DNA of 17,191 nucleotides from Lachnospiraceae bacterium (GCA_020860745.1 JAJBTR010000160.1:1-17191), one strand, 5' to 3'. Counted from the first letter of the stretch, positions 9,001 through 15,539 are shown. Numbers and translations: made by a program. The notes: generated by a model from the sequence alone, not told the origin.

Positions 9001-9610
9001 TGCGGATGGAATCAATCTCATCCCCCCACAGCTCCAGACGGTAAGGCACCTCCTCCGTCAGCGGAAAAATATCCAGGATTCCGCCGCGGACAGAAAACTG
9101 CCCCGGCTCCTCCGCCTGATAATTGTATTCATAGCCCATGCCGACCAGACGACGGCGCATCTCCTCCAGACGAATAGTATCCCCCTGCCTGAAATGCAGC
9201 AGAAAACGCCCCAGCATCCGGGGCGGAATCAGACGATCCATCAGCGCGTCAAACGTCGTGACAATCGTCGGCTCCTTCTCCTCCGCCAGCGCGCGGTATA
9301 CCCGCATCCGCTCCCTGGTAAGGGCATTTCCCCGGACATCTGACTGATAAAACAGAATATCCTTTGCCGGAAAATACAGCGCCCCCGGCTCAAAAAAACG
9401 ATATGCGTCCACAAGTTCCCGCGCTTTCTGCTCACTGAACGTGACAATCAGCCGGCCGCCTCCCGACGCCCGGTTTAATCCGTAAATAATATGTGGTTTT
9501 TGTGCATCGATACATCCCGCCGCGGCGTATGTCCCACCCTTCCGGGACATCGCTTCATCCAGCTCTGCAAACTGAGCCAGACCCTGCAGCGGTTCCAGAA
9601 ATGCCCTCAT
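6077..9610 (-). CDS. mfd: Transcription-repair coupling factor
   Basis: ATP-driven DNA translocase that removes RNA polymerase stalled at lesions and recruits UvrA for nucleotide excision repair. The 1177 residues are the normal full length. Order of domains: UvrB-homology/UvrA-binding region (about 1-350), linker with a lysine cluster (490-495), CarD-like RNA polymerase interaction domain (about 505-565, GDYVIHENHGLGIYRGIE), helicase domain 1 with GDVGFGKT (661-668), DEEQ box (762-765) and SATPIPR (788-794), helicase domain 2 ending in RGRVGR (933-938), and a C-terminal TRCF domain (about 1020-1120). No key motif is missing. The start ATG at 9608-9610 has GGAGGTG four bases upstream. pth lies 22 bases upstream in the same direction, as in B. 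subtilis where pth and mfd are also adjacent. No independent promoter is seen, so mfd is probably transcribed from the pth promoter. Confidence 0.98.
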   Translation of the reverse strand: MRAFLEPLQGLAQFAELDEAMSRKGGTYAAAGCIDAQKPHIIYGLNRASGGGRLIVTFSEQKARELVDAYRFFEPGALYFPAKDILFYQSDVRGNALTRERMRVYRALAEEKEPTIVTTFDALMDRLIPPRMLGRFLLHFRQGDTIRLEEMRRRLVGMGYEYNYQAEEPGQFSVRGGILDIFPLTEEVPYRLELWGDEIDSIRSFSPESQRSMDTVEELVVYPASELMLESEQMREGLARIAADAERLQAQFRGEMKTEEAFRVRQAAETVREELQELSAVRQAEGFLTYFYNDTVGFLDYFAGMCALRGKSFSVFADEPVRCTEKGKAVEQEFSDSMRQRLEKGYVLPGQMDIQLSCAEVSAAIMRCNSVLLSALDTRSAELPAERSFYFQVKSVNSYQGSFDLLCKDLAWYKNECYSVILLCSSRTRAQRMAKDLQEADLSAFYREDAVRVVQAGEIMVLYGVLKKGFAYPDIRFVVLTETDIFGAEKKKKKRSKFHDGQRVDNFEELKQGDYVIHENHGLGIYRGIEKVEINHTVRDYMKIEYEDGGVLYTLATQLDLIQKYNFAGDRRPKLNRLGGKEWKKTTGRVRKAVKDIAKDMVELYAARQNAVGYQYGPDTVWQAEFEEMLPYEETEDQLKAIAETKADMESTKIMDRLICGDVGFGKTEVAIRAAFKAVQENKQVVFLVPTTILAQQHYTNFVQRLKDFPVNVEMICRFRMPAQQRETLKRLHQGLVDILIGTHRVLSKDVQFKDLGLLIIDEEQRFGVAQKEKIKQMKKSVDVLSLSATPIPRTLHMSMIGIRDMSVLEEPPQDRMPIQTYVMEYNEEMVREAIERELARNGQVYYVYNRVRTIADMAGRIARLVPDAQVEFAHGQMSERELEQVMYRFMNGEIDVLVSTTIIETGMDIANVNTMIVHDADNMGLSQLYQLRGRVGRSNRTAYAFLMYRRDKMLREVAEKRLSAIREFTELGSGIRIAMKDLEIRGAGNLLGAEQHGHMEAVGYDLYCKMLKEAIQTEQGAREEERFDTVIDIEMDAYIPASYIENEYQKLDVYKRIAAIRTEAEKEEMLDELIDRFGEPPRSVQDLLLVAQLREQAHQLYFTEIKEKPDGIYFYLFECAKLDAARIPDLVTCMKPRLSFAADPKRPHFIFRKEKTSPGTIKMIRDVLNAYQQICL

Positions 9611-9627
9611 CCTTCACCTCCGGCTCC

Positions 9628-9652
9628 CTGTATCACCGCTCCTGTGATACAG
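9628..9652 (-). other. Hairpin spanning the pth stop codon, just ahead of the mfd ribosome binding site
   Basis: A perfect 9-bp inverted repeat, CTGTATCAC and GTGATACAG, with a 7-base loop. It covers the pth stop (9633-9635) and ends a few bases before the mfd Shine-Dalgarno. There is no T tract, so it is not a standard terminator. On the minus-strand RNA the loop contains AGGAG. Possible roles are mRNA processing, stabilisation, or setting the ratio of the two proteins. Confidence 0.55.
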
Positions 9653-10223
9653 CGGCTTTCTTCCTATTATAGAGATTCATCGCATCATCAATCCGCCCGC
9701 AAACCATCAGGCCCAGGGCATCCGCCGCGTCCCCGATGGCATTCTCCACCCGTTCCCGCTCTGATTTTGAAAAATGGCCGAGCACATGGCTCACCAGGTC
9801 GCCGCCCTCCGGCTTCCCTCCCACGCCTACCCGGATCCGTGCAAACTGGTCCGTTCCGGTTTTGGCAATGATGTCTTTCACTCCGTTATGCCCGCCGGCG
9901 CTTCCCGACCTGCGGATGCGCAGGTTGCCGGGCACCAGATTGATGTCGTCAAACACCACGATCAGTTCCTGTGCGGGATCCAGTTTATAAAACCGGAGAA
10001 GAGCGGATACGCTGTCTCCGCTCAAATTCATAAACGTCTGCGGTTTTGCGAGAAGTACCTTCTGTCCCTCCATGAAACCGCTTCCGCAGAGAGCCCTGCC
10101 TTTCTTCTGACCGATTTTTATATCATATTTATCCGCCACCGCGTCTATCACATCAAAACCAACATTGTGACGTGTTTTTTCGTATTCTCCTGTGGGATTT
10201 CCCAGACCGGCAATCAAAAACAT
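9633..10223 (-). CDS. pth: Peptidyl-tRNA hydrolase
   Basis: Cleaves peptidyl-tRNA that drops off ribosomes, recycling tRNA; essential in most bacteria. The 196 residues match the family length (about 185-200). Visible active-site features are N9 in GLGNP, the catalytic H19 in KTRHNVGFDVID, N66 in TFMNLSG, D92 in VFDDINL and N113 in GGHNGVKDI. The open frame extends 22 codons upstream to 10289, but the ATG at 10221-10223 gives the conserved start MFLIAGLGNP. AGGAGGG lies ten bases before it, and a promoter sits where the extension would be coded. It is the first gene of the pth-mfd unit and divergent from murC. Confidence 0.97.
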   Translation of the reverse strand: MFLIAGLGNPTGEYEKTRHNVGFDVIDAVADKYDIKIGQKKGRALCGSGFMEGQKVLLAKPQTFMNLSGDSVSALLRFYKLDPAQELIVVFDDINLVPGNLRIRRSGSAGGHNGVKDIIAKTGTDQFARIRVGVGGKPEGGDLVSHVLGHFSKSERERVENAIGDAADALGLMVCGRIDDAMNLYNRKKAAVSQER

Positions 10224-10256
10224 ACGCCTCTTTCCCTCCTGTGCAAGTCGGAAAAT

Positions 10257-10286
10257 ATTGTAACACTGAAAGCGCGGTTGATGCAA
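10257..10286 (-). promoter_or_regulatory. Promoter of pth-mfd
   Basis: On the minus strand TTGCAT (10281-10286) and TACAAT (10257-10262) are separated by 18 bases, giving a leader of about 30 bases before the pth ATG. It lies back to back with the murC promoter, whose -35 begins 8 bases away. Confidence 0.65.
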
Positions 10287-10293
10287 CAATCTC

Positions 10294-10321
10294 TTTACAA
10301 TTGTTTGGGATTTGGTATAAT
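10294..10321 (+). promoter_or_regulatory. Promoter of murC
   Basis: TTTACA (10294-10299) and a perfect TATAAT (10316-10321), spacing 16, with an upstream TGG that makes the -10 an extended one. It ends 34 bases before the murC ATG. The pth and murC promoters face away from each other within about 65 bases. A short palindrome ACAATTGT (10297-10304) overlaps the murC -35. Confidence 0.75.
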
Positions 10322-10355
10322 TATTTTACTATTCACAAACAGGCAGGATAAGATT

Positions 10356-11738
10356 ATGTATAAGATAGACTTTCAAAACCCCATCCACATTCACTTTATC
10401 GGGATCGGCGGCATCAGCATGAGCGGTCTCGCGGAGATTGTCTTAAAAGAAGGATTCACGGTCTCCGGCTCGGACAACAAAGCCTCCGACCTCACGGAAC
10501 GCCTCGCCGCCCACGGTGCGCGGATTGATATCGGCCAGAAGGCAGAAAATGTGGCGGATCATCCGGACCTTGTGGTCTACACTGCCGCGATCCATCCGGA
10601 TAATCCGGAATGGCAGGCCGCGGAATCGACCGGCATACCGATGCTGAGCCGCGCTGAGTTTCTCGGGCAGCTCATGGACAATTATACGGATTCCATCGCT
10701 GTCAGCGGCACACACGGCAAGACGACCACTACGTCTATGATCGCGCATATTCTCCTGGCGGCCAAGACGGACCCCACCATCTCCGTAGGCGGCATGCTGG
10801 ACGCCATCGGAGGAAATATTCGTGTGGGCGGGTCAAAGGTATTCCTCACGGAAGCCTGCGAGTACACGAACAGCTTCCTGAATTTTCACCCGCGTTACGG
10901 TATCATTCTGAACATAGAAGAAGACCATATGGATTTTTTCAAGGACCTTGCTGACATCCGGCACTCCTTCCATCGCTTCGCCTCCAATACTCTGGAGGGC
11001 GGCGTTCTGATCCTGAACAGCGCCATTGACGCGCCGGAAGAAATAACGGCGGATTTAAACCGCCGCGTGGCTACATTCGGCACAGAAGGCACAGAGGATT
11101 ATACCGCAACTGACATCACCTACGACGAGAAAGCCTGCGCATCCTTCACATTCATCTGCCAGGGGCAGCCGGGGGGTTATGTCTCTCTTCATGTGCCGGG
11201 AACCCACAATATCTCCAATGCCCTGGCCGCCATCGCCTTTGCCAGGGAGGCCGGCATTTCCGACGACGTCATCATCCGCGGCCTGTCTTCTTTCGGCGGC
11301 ACGGCGCGCCGCTTCGAGTATAAAGGTTCCTTTAACGGTGTTACTGTCATCGATGATTATGCCCACCATCCCACTGAGATCCGGGCCACTCTTACGGCGG
11401 CAGGGAATTATCCCCACGGGCGCCTTGTCTGTGTATTCCAGCCTCACACCTACACCCGGACCAAAGCATTCTGGAATGAATTCGCGGACGCTCTGTCTCT
11501 CGCGGATGTTGTCATCCTGGCTGACGTATATGCGGCGCGGGAAACGGATACGCTTGGCATCCGCTCCGAAGATCTCGCGGCGGAGATTCGGAAGCGCGGC
11601 ACGGAATGCTGCTACCTGCCGGACTTTAAGTCCATTGAAGATTTTATCATAAAAAATTCTTTACACAAGGATCTGTTGATAACTATGGGTGCCGGAGACA
11701 TTTACCGTGTCGGGGAAAACCTTTTGACCGACAGATAA
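10356..11738 (+). CDS. murC: UDP-N-acetylmuramate--L-alanine ligase
   Basis: Cytoplasmic Mur ligase that adds L-Ala to UDP-MurNAc using ATP, the first step of the peptide stem. The 460 residues are the normal length. Motifs in order: FIGIGGISMSGLAEI (14-28, UDP-substrate Rossmann loop of MurC), the ATP P-loop GTHGKTTTT (118-126), EACEY and NIEEDHMDFF (187-195, metal and carbamoyl-Lys region), PGTHNISNALAA (281-292), DDYAHHPTEI (333-342) and FQPHTYTRTK (361-370). The frame is open far upstream (to 9774), but ATG 10356-10358 gives the conserved N-terminus and lies just after the promoter. The Shine-Dalgarno is weak (AGGATAAG). It stands apart from the classical dcw cluster and is followed by replication genes, not by murB or ftsQ. 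Confidence 0.97.
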   Translation: MYKIDFQNPIHIHFIGIGGISMSGLAEIVLKEGFTVSGSDNKASDLTERLAAHGARIDIGQKAENVADHPDLVVYTAAIHPDNPEWQAAESTGIPMLSRAEFLGQLMDNYTDSIAVSGTHGKTTTTSMIAHILLAAKTDPTISVGGMLDAIGGNIRVGGSKVFLTEACEYTNSFLNFHPRYGIILNIEEDHMDFFKDLADIRHSFHRFASNTLEGGVLILNSAIDAPEEITADLNRRVATFGTEGTEDYTATDITYDEKACASFTFICQGQPGGYVSLHVPGTHNISNALAAIAFAREAGISDDVIIRGLSSFGGTARRFEYKGSFNGVTVIDDYAHHPTEIRATLTAAGNYPHGRLVCVFQPHTYTRTKAFWNEFADALSLADVVILADVYAARETDTLGIRSEDLAAEIRKRGTECCYLPDFKSIEDFIIKNSLHKDLLITMGAGDIYRVGENLLTDR

Positions 11739-11744
11739 TCTTTT

Positions 11745-11780
11745 TGCAAAAACGGTCCTGCCGGATTTCCGTTTTTTGCA
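11745..11780 (+). terminator. Probable terminator after murC
   Basis: TGCAAAAACGG (11745-11755) pairs with CCGTTTTTTGCA (11769-11780) with one bulge, and a small TCC-TGCC-GGA hairpin sits in the loop. The A run before and the T6 run (11772-11777) after the inner GC stem resemble an intrinsic terminator, although the T run is part of the longer stem. It begins 6 bases after the murC stop and would separate murC from the DnaD group. Confidence 0.55.
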
Positions 11781-11791
11781 GGATAAATGTC

Positions 11792-11858
11792 TTTTACACA
11801 AAGTTCTCCACGATATCCACAAATGATTCACGGGTTTTCCACGAAGATTTGTGGGTAT
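11792..11858. promoter_or_regulatory. Cluster of degenerate DnaA-box-like motifs ahead of the helicase-loader operon
   Basis: Compared with TTATNCACA the region holds TTTTACACA (11792), TTCTCCACG (11804), ATATCCACA (11813), TGATTCACG (11824) and TTTTCCACG (11835) on the plus strand, and one inverted copy TGTGGGTAT (11850-11858). Each is a 7-8 of 9 match. Start-to-start steps are 12, 9, 11, 11 and 15 bases. A pyrimidine/T-rich stretch (11858-11880) follows, then the probable promoter of the DnaD gene. No copy is a perfect box, so chance similarity cannot be excluded. Confidence 0.35.
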
Positions 11859-11885
11859 CTTTTTCTTCTCTTTTTTTATCTCGTG

Positions 11886-11894
11886 TGATATACT
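11886..11894 (+). promoter_or_regulatory. Possible extended -10 promoter for the dnaD-like operon
   Basis: TGA-TATACT, an extended -10 pattern 24 bases before the chosen ATG. The expected -35 positions are pyrimidine-rich and do not match TTGACA. The leader would be only about 15-20 bases. Confidence 0.4.
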
Positions 11895-11918
11895 TTGAAA
11901 CGAAAGAGAGAGATTGAT

Positions 11919-12986
11919 ATGTCAAAGATTGCATTATACAATGAACAGCCGATGGCTGTTACTACTGTGCCGAATATTTTTATTGACGAATACATGGCGC
12001 AGGCTAACGGTGAATATGTTAAGATTTATCTTTACCTGCTGCGCAGCATGAACCGTCTCGAGTGCAGTTTTTCCCTGTCTCAGATTGCCGACCACTTCGA
12101 CTGTACCGAGCGGGATGTATTGCGCGCTTTAAAATATTGGGAGAAGCTGCACCTGCTCCGCCTTGAGTATGACAGCAGCCGCAATCTGTCCGGCATCTGC
12201 TTTCTGACGGATCACTGTCACGATGTGCCGTCTGTCACGGAGGACGCACCCTCCGATGCGGCCAGCCGCTTTGTCCGGGCCACTGCGGCGGACAATTCCT
12301 GTCACACTGCCGCTGACGCAGACAATCTGCAGGACTTCTGCAAAAAGGATGATGTCCGGGAGCTGGTATTTATCGCAGAGCAGTATCTGGGTCGTACGCT
12401 GAATCAAACGGACCTGAACACCATCTTTTTCTGGTATGACGAGTTTGGATTTTCCGCCGAACTGATTGGGTTTCTCATTGAAAACTGCGTAGACAGCGGA
12501 CATACCAGCCTGCGCTACATGCAGAAAATTGCGGAAGAATATGCCGCCAGGGAGATTCACACCGTGGAGGAAGCCCGACTGTTTACCAGCCAGAACTCTG
12601 CCGTCTATTACGCGGTCATGAAGTCCTTCGGCATCCGCGGGCGCAGCCTGATCCCCTCCGAGATGAACTACCTGAAGCAGTGGAGCGGCTCTCTCGGCTT
12701 TTCTGTCGATATGATATCGGAAGCCTGCACGCGCACCATCCGCGCCATACACGAGCCAAGCTTCGGATATGCCAACACGATTCTCCAGACCTGGCACGAT
12801 CAAGGCATACATACCATAGCGGATGTGAAAAAATCAGACGAAGCTTACCGCCAGACACAGAGCCAGCGAACCAAACGGACCCAGGGAAATCCCCCCGGCA
12901 CCGTGAACCGTTTTATCAATTTCAGACAACGCGAAAACAATTACGATGAAATACAGAAGCACCTGGTTCAGAATTCCCTGCAATAA
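11919..12986 (+). CDS. DnaD-domain replication initiation protein
   Basis: Primosome-type protein of 355 residues. DnaD proteins of Firmicutes bind DnaA and origin DNA and help load the replicative helicase. It shows an N-terminal winged-helix region (about 12-98, including SLSQIADHFDCTERDVLRALKYWEKLHLL), a low-complexity Ala/Asp/Ser linker (about 100-140), then two DnaD C-terminal (DDBH2-type) domains at about 145-215 and 227-303. The second carries FGYANTILQTWHDQGI, the YxxxIxxxW-type motif. The polar tail ends in NRFINFRQRENNYDEIQKHL, a conserved-looking end likely to contact partners. I chose ATG 11919; a TTG eight codons upstream falls on the promoter. The Shine-Dalgarno is weak (GAGAG). 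The helicase loader starts 9 bases after the stop, which supports a joint role. Confidence 0.88.
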   Translation: MSKIALYNEQPMAVTTVPNIFIDEYMAQANGEYVKIYLYLLRSMNRLECSFSLSQIADHFDCTERDVLRALKYWEKLHLLRLEYDSSRNLSGICFLTDHCHDVPSVTEDAPSDAASRFVRATAADNSCHTAADADNLQDFCKKDDVRELVFIAEQYLGRTLNQTDLNTIFFWYDEFGFSAELIGFLIENCVDSGHTSLRYMQKIAEEYAAREIHTVEEARLFTSQNSAVYYAVMKSFGIRGRSLIPSEMNYLKQWSGSLGFSVDMISEACTRTIRAIHEPSFGYANTILQTWHDQGIHTIADVKKSDEAYRQTQSQRTKRTQGNPPGTVNRFINFRQRENNYDEIQKHLVQNSLQ

Positions 12987-12995
12987 GGAGTAGAT

Positions 12996-13973
12996 ATGTC
13001 TCTTACCAACACACAGTATGACGAAATTATGCGCTCCTACCAGGACAGGCAGTTACGCCGTCAGCGTCTCATCGCATCCAGGAAAGAGGAGATTGCATCC
13101 CTCTCACCCCGGATGGTCGAGCTGAATGCCGAGATCGCCCACCGAAGCGTATCCAGGGCCCGCCGTCTTTTAGGCGGAGACAGCGCCGCACTTACCGGTG
13201 CACGGGATGAGATATCCGCTCTCTCCGCCGAGAAAGAGCGTCTCCTGCTCTCACTGGGCTACCCCGCAGATTATTTTGAACCGCCTTATACCTGTCCGGA
13301 CTGCCGGGATACCGGCTATATCGGAAACAAGAGATGCCACTGTCTGGCACAGGCCTCCATTGACCTGGTTTACGCGCAGTCCAACCTTTCCTCTATCCTG
13401 GAGGAAGAGAATTTTGCAGCCTTTTCTCTCAAATATTACGACGACAGCATTTTCGATCCGGATACGGGGATTTCCTCCCTGGCAGCGGCACGGAATGCCT
13501 GCGGGAAGTGCCGTCAGTTTGTAAAACAGTTTGACACGGAATATCAGAACATCCTGCTCTTCGGCGACACCGGCGTAGGGAAGACCTTTCTCTCTCACTG
13601 CATCGCAAAAGAGTTGCTGGACAGCGGACATTCCGTGATTTATTTTTCTGCCCAGCAGTTCTTTGACCGGCTGGCTGAGCAAGCTTTCCGCAAAGGAAAC
13701 GCGGAGGCATCCGTTTACCGCAATATCTTCGAATGCGATCTGCTGATTATAGACGATCTTGGCACGGAAATGGCCAACTCATTTACGTCGTCCCAGTTTT
13801 TTGTCTGTCTCAACGAGAGGATTCTGCACCGCAGATCCACACTTATTTCCAGCAATCTCAATCTGCAGGATATTGCTTCCATTTATTCCGAGCGTATCTT
13901 TTCCCGGATTACCAGCGATTTTATGCTGCTGCATCTGTTTGGGAGAGATATCAGAATACAAAAAACATTCTAA
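12996..13973 (+). CDS. DnaC/DnaI-like AAA+ helicase loader with Cys4 zinc motif
   Basis: ATPase of 325 residues predicted to load the replicative DNA helicase together with the DnaD-domain protein before it. The N-terminal part (1-90) is helical and highly charged, a likely coiled coil that could contact helicase. A zinc motif follows, C100-x2-C103-x10-C114-x-C116. The AAA+ core has Walker A GDTGVGKT (190-197), Walker B LLIIDDLG (249-256), sensor-type STLISSN (281-287) and the arginine-finger region SERIFSRI (298-305). IstB-type transposon helper ATPases share this fold, but there is no transposase nearby. The start has AAGGAG (12985-12990) overlapping the stop of the previous gene, a sign of coupled translation. 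The PRPP synthetase-like gene begins 14 bases after its stop. Confidence 0.92.
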   Translation: MSLTNTQYDEIMRSYQDRQLRRQRLIASRKEEIASLSPRMVELNAEIAHRSVSRARRLLGGDSAALTGARDEISALSAEKERLLLSLGYPADYFEPPYTCPDCRDTGYIGNKRCHCLAQASIDLVYAQSNLSSILEEENFAAFSLKYYDDSIFDPDTGISSLAAARNACGKCRQFVKQFDTEYQNILLFGDTGVGKTFLSHCIAKELLDSGHSVIYFSAQQFFDRLAEQAFRKGNAEASVYRNIFECDLLIIDDLGTEMANSFTSSQFFVCLNERILHRRSTLISSNLNLQDIASIYSERIFSRITSDFMLLHLFGRDIRIQKTF

Positions 13974-13987
13974 GGAGGATTTTTCCA

Positions 13988-15181
13988 ATGCATGACGACA
14001 AAAGGAATTTAGATTCCATCCCCGCCGGTTCTCTCGGCATTATTCCGCTGGAAAGCTGCCGGGAAATCGGGGAAGCCATAGATAAACATCTGGTAAGATG
14101 GCGGTGTGCCCGCCAGCATGAGCACGAGAACGACATCACCTTCCGGGGCTACATGCGGGATTCCTACGTAATCAAGGCCACCTGCTCCCGCTTCGGCAGC
14201 GGTGAAGCGAAGGGACAGATTGAGGAGAGTATCCGCGGTTATGACCTGTTCATTCTCGTGGACGTGACCAACTACAGCCTGACCTACAAGCTCTGCGGCA
14301 TGGAGAATCACATGTCTCCGGATGATCACTATCAGGATCTGAAGCGAGTCATCGCAGCGGCCTGCGGGCGGGCAAAGCGAATCACCGTGATCATGCCTTT
14401 CCTGTATGAAAGCCGTCAGCACCGGAGAACCGGCAGAGAATCCATGGACTGCGCATTGGCGTTGCAGGAGCTGGTGAACATGGGTGTCAACAATATTATC
14501 ACTTTTGACGCACATGACCCGCGGGTATTAAATGCAATCCCCCTGAACGGATTTGAGACCGTACAGCCTTCCTACCAGTTCGTAAAGGGCATTCTCGGAG
14601 CCTGCAATGACGTCAAGGTGGACAAGGATCACCTGATGATCATCAGCCCGGATGAAGGCGCCACCGAGCGGGCCGTATTCCTGGCCAGCGTTCTGGGAGT
14701 AGGAATGGGTATGTTCTACAAACGACGCGACTACAGCCGCGTCGTAGACGGGATGAATCCCATCGTCGCGCATGAATTTCTGGGTTCCTCCCTGGAGGGA
14801 AAAGATGTCTGGGTTATCGATGACATGATCTCCTCGGGCGGCAGTATGATTGATGTCGCGCGGGAGCTGAAAAAACGCCATGCAGGCCGTATTTTTGTCA
14901 TTGCGACCTTTGGTCTCTTCACAAATGGACTGGAGAAGTTTGACAAAGCCGTAGAGGAGGGATTAATCTATCGCGTGGTCTGCACCAACCTGACCTATCA
15001 GTCCCCGGAGCTTCTGGCAAGACCTTACTACATCTGTTGTGATATGGCAAAATACATTGCCTATATCATTGACACACTGAACCATGACGCATCCATCAGC
15101 GACCTTCTGAATCCTTACAACAGGATCAAGGAGCTGGTGAAAGCCTACAACAATAAGCAGGAACTGGATGACCTGGATTAG
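13988..15181 (+). CDS. Divergent ribose-phosphate pyrophosphokinase (PRPP synthetase-like), 397 residues
   Basis: Predicted to make PRPP from ribose 5-phosphate and ATP for nucleotide, His, Trp and NAD synthesis. It is about 80 residues longer than classical Prs (about 315), mostly at both ends. Two tandem phosphoribosyltransferase-fold halves are recognisable: FGSGEAKGQIEESIRGYDLF (69-88, equivalent to the FSDGE/IxESVRG region), RQHRRTGRES (143-152, in place of RQDRK.RxREPIS), DAH (174-176, for DLH), KRR (245-247, the flexible-loop Lys and Arg) and the PRPP loop VIDDMISSGGSMID (276-289, for VDDMIDTAGT). Key charged residues remain, so it may be active, but the standard signature is altered. 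ATG 13988-13990 follows AAGGAGG (13972-13978), which overlaps the previous stop. The open frame runs upstream inside the loader gene but has no start signal there. A strong terminator follows. Confidence 0.82.
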   Translation: MHDDKRNLDSIPAGSLGIIPLESCREIGEAIDKHLVRWRCARQHEHENDITFRGYMRDSYVIKATCSRFGSGEAKGQIEESIRGYDLFILVDVTNYSLTYKLCGMENHMSPDDHYQDLKRVIAAACGRAKRITVIMPFLYESRQHRRTGRESMDCALALQELVNMGVNNIITFDAHDPRVLNAIPLNGFETVQPSYQFVKGILGACNDVKVDKDHLMIISPDEGATERAVFLASVLGVGMGMFYKRRDYSRVVDGMNPIVAHEFLGSSLEGKDVWVIDDMISSGGSMIDVARELKKRHAGRIFVIATFGLFTNGLEKFDKAVEEGLIYRVVCTNLTYQSPELLARPYYICCDMAKYIAYIIDTLNHDASISDLLNPYNRIKELVKAYNNKQELDDLD

Positions 15182-15231
15182 TCAGTCTGCTTTTGCGCAT
15201 CTCTGACGGAGGACTGCGGATAGTATCATGA

Positions 15232-15267
15232 AAAGAAGAAGCACCGGTTTCCCGGTGCTTCTTCTTT
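15232..15267. terminator. Bidirectional rho-independent terminator between convergent genes
   Basis: Perfect 16-bp inverted repeat, AAAGAAGAAGCACCGG and its complement, with a 4-base loop (TTTC). The GC-rich top and A/T-rich base give T-rich exits on both strands. It lies 50 bases after the PRPP synthetase-like gene (plus) and 14 bases after the HPr-like gene (minus), so it can end both transcripts. Confidence 0.9.
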
Positions 15268-15281
15268 CTGATAAATCTATA

Positions 15282-15539
15282 CTACTCTTCGCAAAGCAAA
15301 AACTTCGTCATCGCCTCTACGGCCTCCTGCTCATCATCGCCACTTGCTTCCACACAAACCTGCCTCCCGTTCGCCAGGCAAAAAGCCATAATTCCCATAA
15401 TGCTCTTGGCGTTCACCCGATGCGTTTCATCCGAAAGAATAACTGTGCTGGAAAACTGACAGGCTACGCGGACCAGTTCGGCAATCGGATTCTCATATTT
15501 TTTCGCTATGTCCTCAACGACAATTTCCTGTTTGCTCAT
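15282..15539 (-). CDS. HPr-like protein lacking the phosphocarrier histidine (Crh-like)
   Basis: Small protein of 85 residues with the HPr fold, as shown by VNAKSIMGIMAFCLANGRQVCVEASGDDEQEAVEAM. In true HPr, His15 within GLHARPA carries phosphate from Enzyme I to PTS permeases. Here the aligned stretch is KKYENPIAE, so position 15 is Tyr and Arg17 is Asn. It therefore should not serve in sugar transport. Ser46 in NAKSIMG, the target of HPr kinase, is exactly in place. This combination is that of Bacillus Crh (Gln15, Ser46), a cofactor for the catabolite regulator CcpA, and a regulatory role is the best guess. The ATG at 15537-15539 has GGAGG 11 bases upstream, a slightly long gap. A weak promoter (TTGTAA, 17 bases, TAAATT) may lie at about 15573-15601. 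It is convergent with the PRPP synthetase-like gene. Confidence 0.85.
   Translation of the reverse strand: MSKQEIVVEDIAKKYENPIAELVRVACQFSSTVILSDETHRVNAKSIMGIMAFCLANGRQVCVEASGDDEQEAVEAMTKFLLCEE

Noticed and set aside
9774..10355. N-terminal extension of murC by 194 codons
   Set aside because: The extension runs antisense through pth and over the murC promoter; the conserved MurC N-terminus begins at 10356.
12129..12812. Open frame of 227 codons on the minus strand inside the DnaD-type gene
   Set aside because: Antisense to a well-supported coding region, with no start signal or known domain.
12996..13973. IstB-type transposition helper ATPase
   Set aside because: It has the same AAA+ fold, but there is no IstA transposase or insertion-sequence ends. 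The neighbouring DnaD gene and the N-terminal Cys4 motif fit a helicase loader.
13733..13987. N-terminal extension of the PRPP synthetase-like protein by 85 codons
   Set aside because: It overlaps the helicase-loader gene in another frame, has no start signal, and the ATG at 13988 has a good ribosome binding site.
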